64,000 nucleotides of DNA from Vibrio sp. SCSIO 43136 (GTDB taxonomy: Bacteria; Pseudomonadota; Gammaproteobacteria; Enterobacterales; Vibrionaceae): positions 1,736,001 through 1,800,000 of the forward strand of contig NZ_CP071849.1 of the NCBI RefSeq assembly GCF_023716565.1, in the 5' to 3' direction. Shown in pieces: positions 26,793 through 37,200 of this stretch. The notes under the pieces were generated by a model. That model ran no database searches. It saw nothing but the letters and a program-made list of their open reading frames with translations, and was not told the origin of the DNA. Numbering within the stretch: the stretch's first letter is position 1; every line of letters begins with the position of its first letter. The translations under genes were made by a program, and so were the position numbers.

Positions 26793-28511
26793 TTATGCTT
26801 GCGCTAACTTAGCTTCGGAGCGTCCTTTTAGTAGCGCATAGCCAAAGCCAGTCACCGCAGTACCTGCAGCAATAGCGACTAGGTACATCACTACTGGTGA
26901 GATTGCATTAGGGATCAAGAGTACAAATAGACCACCGTGTGGAGCCATTAATTGTGCGCCAAACAGCATAGATAGAGCACCTGTCAGTGCACCACCCGCC
27001 ATACATGCTGGGATAACACGCATTGGGTCTTTGGCAGCAAATGGAATCGCACCTTCAGAGATAAAGCACAGGCCAAGTACAAAAGAGGCTTTACCTGCTT
27101 CTTGCTCGCTAGGTTCAAATTTGCTTTTCGCAATGAAGGTTGCAAGGCCCATTCCAAGTGCTGGAACCATACCTGCCGCCATGATTGCTGCCATTGGAGC
27201 GTATGTTTCTGAGGCAAGCAGGCCAACACCAAAAGCATAAGCCGCTTTGTTTACTGGGCCACCTAGGTCGAAACACATCATCGCACCGAGCAAAATGCCA
27301 AGTAGGACTGCGCTCTCTGAGCCCATATTATTCAGGAAGTCTGTCAACGCAGTCATGATGCCAGCAACAGGGCCACCTACCACGTAAACCATCGCTAAAC
27401 CAGTAAACAAGGTTGCGACAAACGGGATGATCAAAATAGGTTTTAGCGCTTCCATCGATTGTGGTAGAGAGACTTTCTCTGCGATGAACTTTGCGGTGTA
27501 ACCTGCGATGAAACCAGCAGCGATACCACCTAAGAAACCGGCACCTGTGGAACTTGCCAACATACCGCCAACAAGACCCGGAGCAAGGCCCGGACGGTCA
27601 GCAATCGAGAATGCGATAAAGCCTGCAAGCACTGGGATCATGAGCGCAAAGGCAGAGCCGCCGCCAATGGTCATTAACGCTGCGGCAAGTGTGCCTTCTT
27701 CTTTAAACGCTTCGATACCAAATACAAATGAGAGTGCGATGATCAAACCACCTGCGACCACTACAGGTAGCATGTGAGATACACCTGTCATTAGGTGTTT
27801 GTAAACGCCCTTCTTCTCATCTGATGCTGCCGAGCTAGCACCGCCCGTGTGTTGGTAAGTCGTCGCTTGTTCAAATGCCTTATCCATCTCTTGCGCAGTT
27901 TGCTTTAGAGCTGGGCTGGTTTTAGTGCGATACATCAACTTGCCATTGAAACGGTCTAACGGCACTTCAATATCAGCGGCAATGATCACCAGATCCGCTT
28001 GGGCAATATCTTGCTCCGTCAGTTGGTTCTTCGCCCCAACTGATCCACGGGTCTCCACCTTAATGTGGTGACCACGACGCTTGCCTTCTTCTTCAAGCGC
28101 CTCTGCGGCCATAAAGGTATGGGCAACACCTGTCGGACACGCCGTAATAGCGACGATTTTCTTCTGCTCAGAACTGGCTGCGGTGACCGTTGTAGCTTGA
28201 GTTAATACTTGAGCTTCACTAGCTGCTTTCTCTAACAGGCTAGTCGCATCAGCAACAACCGTATTGATCGCCGTTTGGTACACTTTTTTGCCAACCAAGC
28301 GCGAGGTATCGATCTCGCAATCTGCGGCAACCACAACCACTTCGGCTTGATCGATCTCTGCCTGAGATAGAGTTTTGGCCTCAGTCACACTCGACTGACA
28401 CTCAATTGTTGCATTCCAGCCAAGCTTTTTTGCTGCCTGTTCGAGCAACCCTGCTGCTAGTACACTGGTTGCTACACCGCTTGGACATGCGGTAATGATC
28501 GCAATATTCAT
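26793..28511 (-). CDS. fruA: fructose PTS enzyme IIB'BC
   Basis: A 572-residue permease of the phosphotransferase system. Two EIIB-type domains come first: ITACPSGVATS (Cys 9) and ITACPTGVAHT (about 120-130, the phosphorylated Cys). A linker rich in Ala, Thr and Gln leads to the EIIC membrane domain (about 240-565; GGPVNKAAYAFG and EGAIPFAAKDP are EIIC-fructose signatures). It imports fructose and phosphorylates it to fructose 1-phosphate. It is the last gene of fruB-fruK-fruA, 18 bases after fruK. Confidence 0.95.
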   Translation of the reverse strand: MNIAIITACPSGVATSVLAAGLLEQAAKKLGWNATIECQSSVTEAKTLSQAEIDQAEVVVVAADCEIDTSRLVGKKVYQTAINTVVADATSLLEKAASEAQVLTQATTVTAASSEQKKIVAITACPTGVAHTFMAAEALEEEGKRRGHHIKVETRGSVGAKNQLTEQDIAQADLVIIAADIEVPLDRFNGKLMYRTKTSPALKQTAQEMDKAFEQATTYQHTGGASSAASDEKKGVYKHLMTGVSHMLPVVVAGGLIIALSFVFGIEAFKEEGTLAAALMTIGGGSAFALMIPVLAGFIAFSIADRPGLAPGLVGGMLASSTGAGFLGGIAAGFIAGYTAKFIAEKVSLPQSMEALKPILIIPFVATLFTGLAMVYVVGGPVAGIMTALTDFLNNMGSESAVLLGILLGAMMCFDLGGPVNKAAYAFGVGLLASETYAPMAAIMAAGMVPALGMGLATFIAKSKFEPSEQEAGKASFVLGLCFISEGAIPFAAKDPMRVIPACMAGGALTGALSMLFGAQLMAPHGGLFVLLIPNAISPVVMYLVAIAAGTAVTGFGYALLKGRSEAKLAQA

Positions 28512-28529
28512 ACTTGTACCCTCTGTTCC

Positions 28530-29519
28530 TTAGTTATTGCCTTGAACAGGCAAACCTTGATTTGAAATTGGAAATAGCTCACTCACTTGAGTTTGCTGTT
28601 TAATTGACGCCAGCTCTTGTTGGCTGGTTAGCCCTACGCCCACCTGACTCACCGCAAGTGCGGATAGCGCAGTGGCGAAGCGTAATAGTTCTGGTTTTGG
28701 CATCTGTTGCATGTGACCCCAGCACAGCCCGGCAACCAAAGTATCACCAGCACCGACGGTACTCACGACGTCCATCTTTGGTGGTTGTGAACGTAGCCAC
28801 TCACCTTGGTTAAGCCACATCACCCCCTCAGCGCCCATGGATACCACAATGTTCTCGATACCCTTTTCGCTGAGTGATTGCGCTGCCTGCTGGCACTTTT
28901 CAACGCTATCAAGTGCCTGTCCTAGCAAGTCACCAAGCTCTTCTTCGTTGGGTTTGATAAGCCAAGGGTGCGCATCTAGGCCAGCGCCTAAGGCCGCTTT
29001 ACTGCTATCAAACAGCACTTTCTTACCTTGTTGATGTAACTGTTCAATCCAACCAGCGCACCGCTGTGGTGAAATACCGCCAGGTAAACTGCCTGCCAAT
29101 ACGAAATAATCATGGGTTTGTGCTAGCTGCTCGAGTTTACGTTCGAAAGCTTCAATAGCCTGTTGGTTGACTTGCACGCCTGGGAAGTTGATGTCACTAA
29201 CCTGACCGCTTTCCTCCACCAACTTAACGTTGATACGAGTGGCACCTTCAACCTCAATAAACTCATCGGTCACGCCGATCTTGCTAAACAGTTGATGAAA
29301 TAGTTCAGGGTTATCCTGACCAAGAAAGCCAGTCACCGTGACCTCTGCGCCCAGCTCGCTTAGCACTTTAGCAACATTCACCCCTTTGCCTGCGGCATGC
29401 AGGCTACTTTGCTTAACCAAGCTCACCGAACCTTGGGTGAGCACATCTAAAGAACCCGTCAAATCAAGCGCTGGATTGAGAGTTATGGTGACAACTTTTA
29501 GCGTTTTTTCCTGCATCAT
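28530..29519 (-). CDS. fruK: 1-phosphofructokinase
   Basis: A 329-residue PfkB-family kinase that converts fructose 1-phosphate to fructose 1,6-bisphosphate. It shows the sugar-binding start TITLNPALDLTG, the GKGVNVAKVLSELG glycine-rich segment and the catalytic VSTVGAGDTLVAG near the C-terminus (Asp in GAGD). AAGGGG precedes the MMQEK start by six bases; an upstream in-frame Met would lie within fruB. It begins ten bases after fruB. Confidence 0.95.
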   Translation of the reverse strand: MMQEKTLKVVTITLNPALDLTGSLDVLTQGSVSLVKQSSLHAAGKGVNVAKVLSELGAEVTVTGFLGQDNPELFHQLFSKIGVTDEFIEVEGATRINVKLVEESGQVSDINFPGVQVNQQAIEAFERKLEQLAQTHDYFVLAGSLPGGISPQRCAGWIEQLHQQGKKVLFDSSKAALGAGLDAHPWLIKPNEEELGDLLGQALDSVEKCQQAAQSLSEKGIENIVVSMGAEGVMWLNQGEWLRSQPPKMDVVSTVGAGDTLVAGLCWGHMQQMPKPELLRFATALSALAVSQVGVGLTSQQELASIKQQTQVSELFPISNQGLPVQGNN

Positions 29520-29529
29520 GTTGCGCCCC

Positions 29530-30666
29530 TTAACCTTCACCCAGACCTGCGGCAATCGCTTGACCAATGGACTCAATAGCTTGAGGGGCATCACTACCAT
29601 CGGCGGTAAATTGCAGTTTGTGACCATGCTTCACACCCAGCGCAATCACTTTCATCAAGCTCTTGGCATTCACCGCTTTGCCATCACCATCGAGGTTAGA
29701 AACGCGAATGTTGGACTCAAACTTCTTCGCCTCAGCAACCAGCATTGCACCCGGACGAGCATGTAGGCCATGAGCGTTTTTAATCGTGAAAACACCACTA
29801 GTGCCATCATCCACTGTTTGTGATGCTTCTATTTCTTGTGCGCCAAAGAGGGCAAGCAACTGCTCTGAAGTGGCTTGCGTTACTTTGCTTTGCTCGCCAT
29901 TGAACACTATCTCTGACAGAGTCTTCAGCGCACTCAAATGCGCATCGTTGCAAGCAGCAATCGCCACCAAGGCTTTCACTTCGCTGTCATTAAACTTAAA
30001 AGGTTTGTCACTGGTTACCACCGAGATAGCACTGCGACTCACTAACGTATTGCTGCTGACCAGCCATAGGCCTTCGCCCAGTGATGTAGGAGTCTTAGTT
30101 ACTAAATCCGCCACCGTTTCTTTACCGACGTGCGAAGCATTTTTCAGTAACCCTGCGGCAACGGCGCTCATTTGCGTCATATCCGTTGCTGGGAAGCCTT
30201 GCGAAATAAGCGCTGAGTTAAATTCAACGTCTAGCTGAACGTCACCATTAAGCAATGCGATGATCTCTTGCGCATTGGCGGCTTGACGTAGACGCTGCTC
30301 GATACCATCGGCACTTAGGACCTTAGTTAGTTGCTTCAAAATACCTAAGTGCTCATCTGATTTAGCAGCAATACCGATAGCCAGATAAACAGTATTACCA
30401 TCGCCCCAATCCACACCTTGCGGAAAGTGATGCACTGCGACACCTGTGGTTTTTACCATGGCTCTCGTATCCGTAGTGCCGTGAGGTATCGCGATACCAT
30501 TACCCAAAAATGTCGAGTTTTGGTTTTCGCGATTGAGCATGCCTTCAACATAACCTTGTTCAACTAACCCTTTGCTGGTCAGTGAAGCTGCGAGGCTTTT
30601 GATCGCCTCAAACTTGTCAGTTGCGGTTTGAGATAACGTAATGTCATTGTGATTTAACTTAAGCAT
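29530..30666 (-). CDS. fruB: fructose PTS EIIA-HPr diphosphoryl transfer protein (FPr)
   Basis: A 378-residue cytoplasmic protein. The EIIA-fructose domain comes first (GIAIPHGT contains the phospho-His, about residue 61). A middle pseudo-receiver-like module follows, then a C-terminal HPr domain with KNAHGLHARPGA (His about 298). It passes phosphate from enzyme I to FruA. The start at MLKLNHND has GGAG six bases upstream and is preferred over longer alternatives that run into the Cra-site region. It is first in the fru operon and divergent from cra. Confidence 0.95.
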   Translation of the reverse strand: MLKLNHNDITLSQTATDKFEAIKSLAASLTSKGLVEQGYVEGMLNRENQNSTFLGNGIAIPHGTTDTRAMVKTTGVAVHHFPQGVDWGDGNTVYLAIGIAAKSDEHLGILKQLTKVLSADGIEQRLRQAANAQEIIALLNGDVQLDVEFNSALISQGFPATDMTQMSAVAAGLLKNASHVGKETVADLVTKTPTSLGEGLWLVSSNTLVSRSAISVVTSDKPFKFNDSEVKALVAIAACNDAHLSALKTLSEIVFNGEQSKVTQATSEQLLALFGAQEIEASQTVDDGTSGVFTIKNAHGLHARPGAMLVAEAKKFESNIRVSNLDGDGKAVNAKSLMKVIALGVKHGHKLQFTADGSDAPQAIESIGQAIAAGLGEG

Positions 30667-30710
30667 GAGGCTCTCCAGCATCAGTGTCTTGGGTGCTTCT
30701 GCTGAACAAC

Positions 30711-30724
30711 TGAATCGATTCAGC
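30711..30724. promoter_or_regulatory. Cra (FruR) binding site 1
   Basis: TGAATCGATTCAGC, one base from the Cra consensus TGAAACGATTCAGC, 45 bases upstream of the fruB start. A further half-site GGATTCAGC lies at 30742-30750. Confidence 0.75.
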
Positions 30725-30827
30725 AAAAAGACAAATTTAATGGATTCAGCAAACATATCCTTGCTCAGCTTAGTCATTTGAGAGCAATTTGGTCATTTTA
30801 GTGACGGATATCTAGTTTCAATTTCTT

Positions 30828-30843
30828 GCTGAATCCTTTCAGC
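30828..30843. promoter_or_regulatory. Cra (FruR) binding site 2
   Basis: GCTGAATCCTTTCAGC, a near-palindromic Cra operator in the fruB-cra divergent region. Confidence 0.75.
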
Positions 30844-30851
30844 TTTAATAC

Positions 30852-30865
30852 TGAAACGATTCAGC
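30852..30865. promoter_or_regulatory. Cra (FruR) binding site 3, consensus
   Basis: TGAAACGATTCAGC matches the Cra consensus exactly. It lies about 70 bases before the cra start, so both fru repression and autoregulation are likely. Confidence 0.85.
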
Positions 30866-30935
30866 TTATAATTCAAGTCATCCATGGATCATCTGTTTAT
30901 AATTTTGATCCTGCGCACAGATTAAGGATCAACCA

Positions 30936-31934
30936 ATGACGTTAGAAGAGATCGCTAAAATTGCTGGAGTGTCGAAGACAACAGCCAGTTACGTGATTAA
31001 CGGTAAAGCACAAAAATACCGAATTAGCGACAAGACGCAGAAAAAAGTCATGGCCGTGGTCGAGCAATACAACTTCCGCCCAGACCACGCCGCTTCAGCG
31101 CTGCGTGCAGGTAACTCGAGATCGTTTGGTTTGATTATTCCCGACCTAGAAAACACCAGTTATGCACGCTTAGCCAAACTGCTTGAACAAAACTCTCGTA
31201 AGGCTGGTTACCAGATTTTGATTGGTTGCTCAGATGATGAGCCTGAAACTGAAGCCAAAGTTGCTGAAGCTCTAGTCAGTCGCCGTATTGATGCGTTATT
31301 TGTGGCCAGCAGCATGCCTGACGCCAATAGTTACTACCTTAAATTGCAACAGTCGGGCACACCCGTCATTGCTATTGACCGCCCGCTTGACGACGAACAT
31401 TTTAGCTGTGTGGTAAGCGAAGACTTTGACAGCGCATATGAGTTGACCGACTCCATCATCAGCCCAGAAATACAATCGGTTGGTTTAATCGGTGCATTGC
31501 CAGATCTACGTGTTTCTGTGGAGCGTCAGCAAGGTTTTCTCTCCGTTTGTAAGCAATACACTCTTAACACGCAAACTGGCTACGGGGAGCACTTTAGCCG
31601 TGATGAAGGCAAGAAAGTATTTGCTCGTTGGCTGGCAGAAGATCAGATCCCAGATGCCATTGTCACTACGTCCTACACTTTGTTAGAAGGCATCGTTGAC
31701 CTCATGCTAGAGCATCCAAAGCTAATGGATAAAATCAAACTCGCCACCTTTGGTGACAATCGCTTACTCGATTTTCTCCCGATCAAAGTCAACTCTCTGC
31801 CCCAGCAATTTGAGCTCATCGCCGACAGTGCCTTAGAACTGGCGCTCAACGCTTCTGCTAAACGCTATAAACCGGGGGTGGAGTTGGTCCCACGTAAATT
31901 AGTAATCCGCTATCCGACCAAAGAACTGATTTAG
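30936..31934 (+). CDS. cra: catabolite repressor/activator, LacI family
   Basis: A 332-residue regulator. The N-terminal helix-turn-helix TLEEIAKIAGVSKTTASYVINGKAQKYRIS (2-31) has the Cra-specific longer linker. A periplasmic-binding-like domain follows, with ligand residues typical for fructose 1-phosphate. It is divergent from fruBKA with consensus Cra operators between, and is called FruR in Vibrio. A terminator follows. Confidence 0.95.
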   Translation: MTLEEIAKIAGVSKTTASYVINGKAQKYRISDKTQKKVMAVVEQYNFRPDHAASALRAGNSRSFGLIIPDLENTSYARLAKLLEQNSRKAGYQILIGCSDDEPETEAKVAEALVSRRIDALFVASSMPDANSYYLKLQQSGTPVIAIDRPLDDEHFSCVVSEDFDSAYELTDSIISPEIQSVGLIGALPDLRVSVERQQGFLSVCKQYTLNTQTGYGEHFSRDEGKKVFARWLAEDQIPDAIVTTSYTLLEGIVDLMLEHPKLMDKIKLATFGDNRLLDFLPIKVNSLPQQFELIADSALELALNASAKRYKPGVELVPRKLVIRYPTKELI

Positions 31935-31943
31935 CCAAGATAT

Positions 31944-31977
31944 AAAAAAAGCGCACTGTCTAAAGTGCGCTTTTTCA
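31944..31977. terminator. bidirectional terminator between cra and putP
   Basis: AAAAAAAGCGCACT, a loop and AGTGCGCTTTTT. Confidence 0.88.
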
Positions 31978-31993
31978 CTACTAAGTCATCATC

Positions 31994-33484
31994 TTAGTCA
32001 AGTTCAACCAAGTTTTTCTCGTACTCTTGGTGCTGCTTGGCAACCTCTTCTTCTGGCTCGCCGGTGATTAAGGTGGTGATCACAATCGCTGCCGTTGATA
32101 GCACGATACCAGGGACAATTTCGTACAGATCAAAAATGCCGCCACTTAGCTGCTTCCAGAATACGATTGTGATACCGCCGACCAAGATACCAGCCATCGC
32201 GCCGTAGCGGTTCATGCGAGCCCAGAACAGGCTCAGCACTACTGCTGGACCAAATGCGGCGCCAAATCCTGCCCATGCGTAAGATACTAGGCCAAGAACA
32301 GTGCTTTCTGGGTTCATCGCCAGTACCAGTGCCACCACTGAAATGCCGATAACGGCAATACGACCCACCAGCATTACCTGTTGTGGCGTTGCGTCTTTAT
32401 TGAAGACTTGCTTATAAAAATCTTCCGCCAGCGCTGAAGAAGAAACCAGTAGCTGGGAATCGGCAGTACTCATGATCGCAGCCAAGATAGCTGCAAGAAG
32501 GATACCCGCAATCACAGGGTGGAACATAGCGTTTACCAACAGCATGAAGATCTTCTCACCATCTTCTAGGTCGATACTGTTGTTGGTCACGTAAAGAAGA
32601 CCCACAACACCCACCAGCATGGCACCAAACATTGAAATACCCGACCAAATCACCGCAATGCGACGCGCTGTTGTCAGGTCTTTGTTGCTACGAGAGGCTT
32701 TAAAACGGGCCAAAATATGTGGCTGACCAAAGTAACCTAGACCCCAAGCCGCGAGGTTGATAATAGCAATCGCAGACAGTGCTTCACCCGTTGAGCTGTT
32801 GAAGATGGTCATAAGCTCTGGATTTATTTGACGCAGTTGATCACCCAGTGCGAAAAATCCTCCGTCCATTGCCGCAATTGGCACAATCATTAGCGCCGCA
32901 GCCATCAACAGACCTTGCACTAAGTCAGTCCAAGAAACCGCTAGGAAACCACCAAATAGGGTGTAAGAAACCACACATGCCGTACCAATAACCACAGCGA
33001 CGGTGTAATCCAAGCCGAAAACTGTTTCGAAGAGTTTACCGCCCGCCACTAGACCCGAGCTGGTGTAGAAAAGGAAAAACAGTAGGATGAAAAACGCCGA
33101 CAGCAGCTGAATGGTGTTAGAGTCATCTTTAAAACGGCGCGCCAGAAACTCAGGCAGTGTCACAGAATCTGTCGTGATACTATAAGTGCGCAGTCTTTTT
33201 GCGCTAACCAGCCAGTTAGCCCAAGTACCAATCAACAGGCCACCTGCCAGCCAAATCGCTTCTAGACCAGCGGCGTAGGCAAAGCCAGGAAGACCCAGCA
33301 GTAGCCAGCCACTCATATCTGAAGCACCCGCCGATAGCGCTGCAGGCCAAGGCCCAAGTGAACGGCCACCAAGGAAGTAGTCCGTTGAGTTAGACGTGCG
33401 TTTATAGGCCACGTATCCGATGGCAAGCATACCTAAAAGGTACGTGATAAAGGTTGCCGTAATAGCAAAGCTATTAGCGATCAT
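31994..33484 (-). CDS. putP: sodium/proline symporter
   Basis: A 496-residue SSS-family carrier with 13 helices. It shows YFLGGRSLGPWPAALSAGASDMSGWLLLGLPG near the N-terminus and the STADSQLLVSSSALAEDFYK motif (about 330-350) of PutP. It imports proline with sodium. AGGAGA precedes the ATG. It is the last gene of the put cluster and could be transcribed from putA or from its own promoter in the 97-base gap. Confidence 0.95.
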   Translation of the reverse strand: MIANSFAITATFITYLLGMLAIGYVAYKRTSNSTDYFLGGRSLGPWPAALSAGASDMSGWLLLGLPGFAYAAGLEAIWLAGGLLIGTWANWLVSAKRLRTYSITTDSVTLPEFLARRFKDDSNTIQLLSAFFILLFFLFYTSSGLVAGGKLFETVFGLDYTVAVVIGTACVVSYTLFGGFLAVSWTDLVQGLLMAAALMIVPIAAMDGGFFALGDQLRQINPELMTIFNSSTGEALSAIAIINLAAWGLGYFGQPHILARFKASRSNKDLTTARRIAVIWSGISMFGAMLVGVVGLLYVTNNSIDLEDGEKIFMLLVNAMFHPVIAGILLAAILAAIMSTADSQLLVSSSALAEDFYKQVFNKDATPQQVMLVGRIAVIGISVVALVLAMNPESTVLGLVSYAWAGFGAAFGPAVVLSLFWARMNRYGAMAGILVGGITIVFWKQLSGGIFDLYEIVPGIVLSTAAIVITTLITGEPEEEVAKQHQEYEKNLVELD

Positions 33485-33581
33485 AGGAAAATCTCCTCGT
33501 TATAGTAATAGCAATCCAGACACCTGATAAGAGGAGTCAGGATTGAGATATATCTTGCAGCCATCCAAGGCTGCAAGCGGA

Positions 33582-34265
33582 TCAATGGGTATCGCTTCCT
33601 AGCTCTAAGAGCGTTGCGTTCCCCCCCACTGCAGTAATATTGATGGTGCGAGTTCGCTCAGTAATGAATCGCAGTGACAGGTTAGGATCATGCGCTGTTG
33701 GCATCATCACTAAGTCATATTCACTGATCAGCGGTACAATTGCTCCGCTTCGATTCGCTAGCTGTTGGTTAAGGTTACGAGCACCCTCTTTAGTGCCGAC
33801 ATAACCCAAACTGCGAATATCACACTCTAAAATTTGGCTGCTCGCTTCATGCGGTTGAAGCTGCAACACGTTTAGTGGCAGTATCGAGAGGTTGGGCTCT
33901 AGCGCCTCAACTAACTCAGTATCGTCACTGCAAATGACCACACTGTTACCCGCTAACATTGCGGTGGTCATTTGAGCCAGCAGGGCCTGTCTGGCAGGCG
34001 CACTGTTGTCATCTTGAATTAACAAGCTCACTCCACGTCCGGCAGTGTATAGCTCGTTAGTTTCACCTGTCGGCCCCGGCATCAAATGCACTTCACCGAT
34101 CAAGCTTTGCGCCTGCTCTAGGTGAAAGGTCATCACCTTGGCCAATTCAGGTGTTAATTCGTTTTTTAAGCTGCTGACCGCATCGCGGCGATCGTCAAAT
34201 TGGGTTAAGTTCCAGTTTTCCCACGCAGAATACGCATCAGAAAAACATGTAGCTAAATGTGGCAT
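33582..34265 (-). CDS. PutA C-terminal-domain-like protein
   Basis: A 227-residue protein with no complete catalytic site. It resembles the extra C-terminal region of long PutA proteins, a degenerate aldehyde-dehydrogenase fold used for oligomerisation and channelling (a partial Rossmann-like ALLAQMTTAMLAGNSVVICS; a C-terminal ERTRTINITAVGGNATLLEL). Vibrio homologues are often annotated as 1-pyrroline-5-carboxylate dehydrogenase, but no catalytic Cys or Glu is visible, so a structural or accessory role with PutA is more likely. It starts 15 bases after putA and is co-transcribed. Confidence 0.75.
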   Translation of the reverse strand: MPHLATCFSDAYSAWENWNLTQFDDRRDAVSSLKNELTPELAKVMTFHLEQAQSLIGEVHLMPGPTGETNELYTAGRGVSLLIQDDNSAPARQALLAQMTTAMLAGNSVVICSDDTELVEALEPNLSILPLNVLQLQPHEASSQILECDIRSLGYVGTKEGARNLNQQLANRSGAIVPLISEYDLVMMPTAHDPNLSLRFITERTRTINITAVGGNATLLELGSDTH

Positions 34266-34280
34266 AGTCGCTCTCCTAAC

Positions 34281-37200
34281 TTAGGCGTATTGAGTTTGAG
34301 TGAATCGGAACAGGTAATGCGGTCCGCCCGCTTTCGGGCCAGTACCAGAAAGCCCTTGTCCACCAAATGGCTGCACACCCACTACCGCACCGACTTGGTC
34401 ACGGTTGATGTAGCAGTTCCCCACCCGAGCATTTTTCTCAATCCAGCGATAGGTGGTTTCGTTGCGACTATGCACACCCATGGTCAAACCGAACCCAGTT
34501 TGATTTATTGCCTCAACTACTTGAGCGAGCTCAGACGCTTGGTAGCGCACGATATGCAATATCGGCCCGAAATGTTCTTTGTCGAGCGCTGAAATACCAT
34601 CGATTTCAATCACACTAGGGGCAACAAAATCGCCATTCGCTCCACTCTCATCTATTTGCGCTTGAGCGACCAAAGTGTATTGCTCGCTCATTTGCTGAAT
34701 ATGCGCTTCAAGCTTGGCCTTAGCATTGGCGTCAATCACTGGCCCCACATCGGTCTTGTGCAAATATGGTAAGCCTACGTGTAGCTGCGCCATCGCCCCT
34801 TTGATCAGATGAATGATCCGCTCAGCGATATCTTGCTGCACAAACAACACTCGTAATGCCGAACAGCGCTGCCCTGCCGAAGCAAACGCCGAACGCATCA
34901 CATCACGAACCACCTGCTCTGGCAGCGCCGTACTATCGACAATCATTGCATTCTGGCCACCCGTTTCTGCGATAAATGGCACTGGGTCATTTTCTCGCAT
35001 CGCCAAAGTGGTATTAATACGTTGCGCCGTTTCCGTAGAGCCGGTAAATGCCACCCCAGCAATCGCTGGATGCGACGTCAAGCTATGACCAATCTCAGCA
35101 CCAATACCCGGCAATAGTGCAATCACATTGGCAGGAAAGCCCGCTTCTAACATCAAACGCACCGCTTTTGCGGCAATGAGCGAGGTTTGCTCAGCAGGTT
35201 TGGCCACCACAGTGTTACCAGCAACTAATGCTGCGGTGATCTGACCAAGGAAAATCGCCAATGGGAAATTCCACGGGCTAATGCAGACAAACACCCCACG
35301 CCCTTGGTAAGAAACTTGCCTTGCAACGTCATCAAAACCTTTCACCGTTTGTGGCGCTAGCCCCTGCGCTTGTTTTGCGTAGTAACGACAGAAATCGACC
35401 GCTTCACGCACTTCATCAATGCTGTCGTGAATGGTCTTGCCCGCTTCTTGATGACACAGAGCAACAAACTCCGCTAAATCACGCTCTAGCAAGTCGGCCA
35501 GTTGCTCTAGGCATTTTGCTCTTAGATCAATCGGTTGCGATGACCAGGCGGCAAAACCTTGTGAAGCAGACTCAATCGCTTCGGAAACATGATCAAGGTT
35601 AGCCATAGAGACCTTGCCCACTTGAATGGTGCGATCGTATGGCGCAAATACGGGTTCAGCCTTGATCATGCTTTCGCTACCATTAACGATTGGACCCGCT
35701 TGCCACTGCTGATCCATAAAGCGCTCTACCTCAAGCTCAAACGGCTTAGCCGAGCTCTCAACATCAATGTTTACCCCTAGTGAGTTGCTGCGATCATCAA
35801 ATATCGCCCCCGGAAGCGGAATGCGTCCATTGTGTAAAGTCTCATTGGCTAGCAGGGTATCCACTGGGTGCTGAGTCAGCGACGCCACAGGACATCGAGC
35901 ATCAACCAAGCGGTGAACAAACGAGCTGTTGGCGCCGTTTTCTAACAGTCTGCGAACCAAATACGGCAAAAGATCTTTGTGGCTACCCACTGGGGCATAA
36001 ATACGCACAGATTGACCGTATGCTGATTTAGCATGGTTATAAAGCGCATCTCCCATGCCGTGCAGACGCTGAAATTCGTACTGATCATGCTGCGCCATGA
36101 CAGATACCGCTGTCACAGTATGTGCGTTATGGCTAGCGAACTGCGGGAAAATCACTCCAGCAATATGTGGGCTGGTGAGAAAACGAGCACAGGCTAAGTA
36201 CGCCACGTCAGTCGACTCTTTACGGGTATACACTGGGTAGTTGGCATAACCTGCTTGTTGCGCCCATTTAATTTCACTGTCCCAATACGCCCCTTTCACC
36301 AAACGCAGCGGGATAACATCACCTTGTTGCTTGGCAAGCGCTGCAAGCCAGCCCAGTACAGGGAGCGCTCGTTTGGAGTATGCTTGAACTACTAATCCAA
36401 AACCGCCCCAACCAGACACCACGTCACTGCGATAGAGTTTTTCAAACAAATGCAGTGACAGCTCAAGTCGATCCGCTTCCTCTGCATCAATAGTGATTGC
36501 CACATTCAGTTCACGAGCACGCTTAAGCAGCTCTAGTACTGTGCTGTACATCTCGTCCATCACACGCTCACGGTTTGCCACTTCATAGCGTGGGTGCAAT
36601 GCAGAGAGCTTAATGGATACCGAAGGCGCAGGGCTTTCACCACTAAAGTCATCGTTACCGACCGCTTCAATGGCCATTAAGTAATCTTTGAAGTACTTAT
36701 TGGCATCTGCTTCGGTTAACGCCGCTTCACCTAACATGTCATAGGAGTAGGTAAACCCTTGCTCACGCATCTTGAGGCCATTTTTTTGCGCCTCAGCGAT
36801 GGTTCGCCCCAATACAAATTGGTGACCCATGATTTTCATCGCCTGATGCATCGCTTTGCGGATCACAGGCTCCGACATCTTGCTCACTAAACCGTTAATC
36901 GCCGACGTTGGGCTTTGTTTGGCCGGATTCTTCAAACCAACCACACTGCCCGTCAGCATCAAACCCCAAGTCGATGCATTGACGAAAACTGAATCTGAAT
37001 TTTGTAAGTGGGATTTCCAATCCGCCACACTTAGCTTGTCACGGATAAGAGCATCCGCCGTCGCAGCATCAGGAATACGCATCAAAGCTTCCGCCAAACA
37101 CATCAATAAGATCCCTTCTTGGGTATCTAAGCTGTATTCCAGCAGCAGCGCATCAATCATTTGAATCGCTTTTTTGTCTGCTCGGATTGCCTCAATTAGT

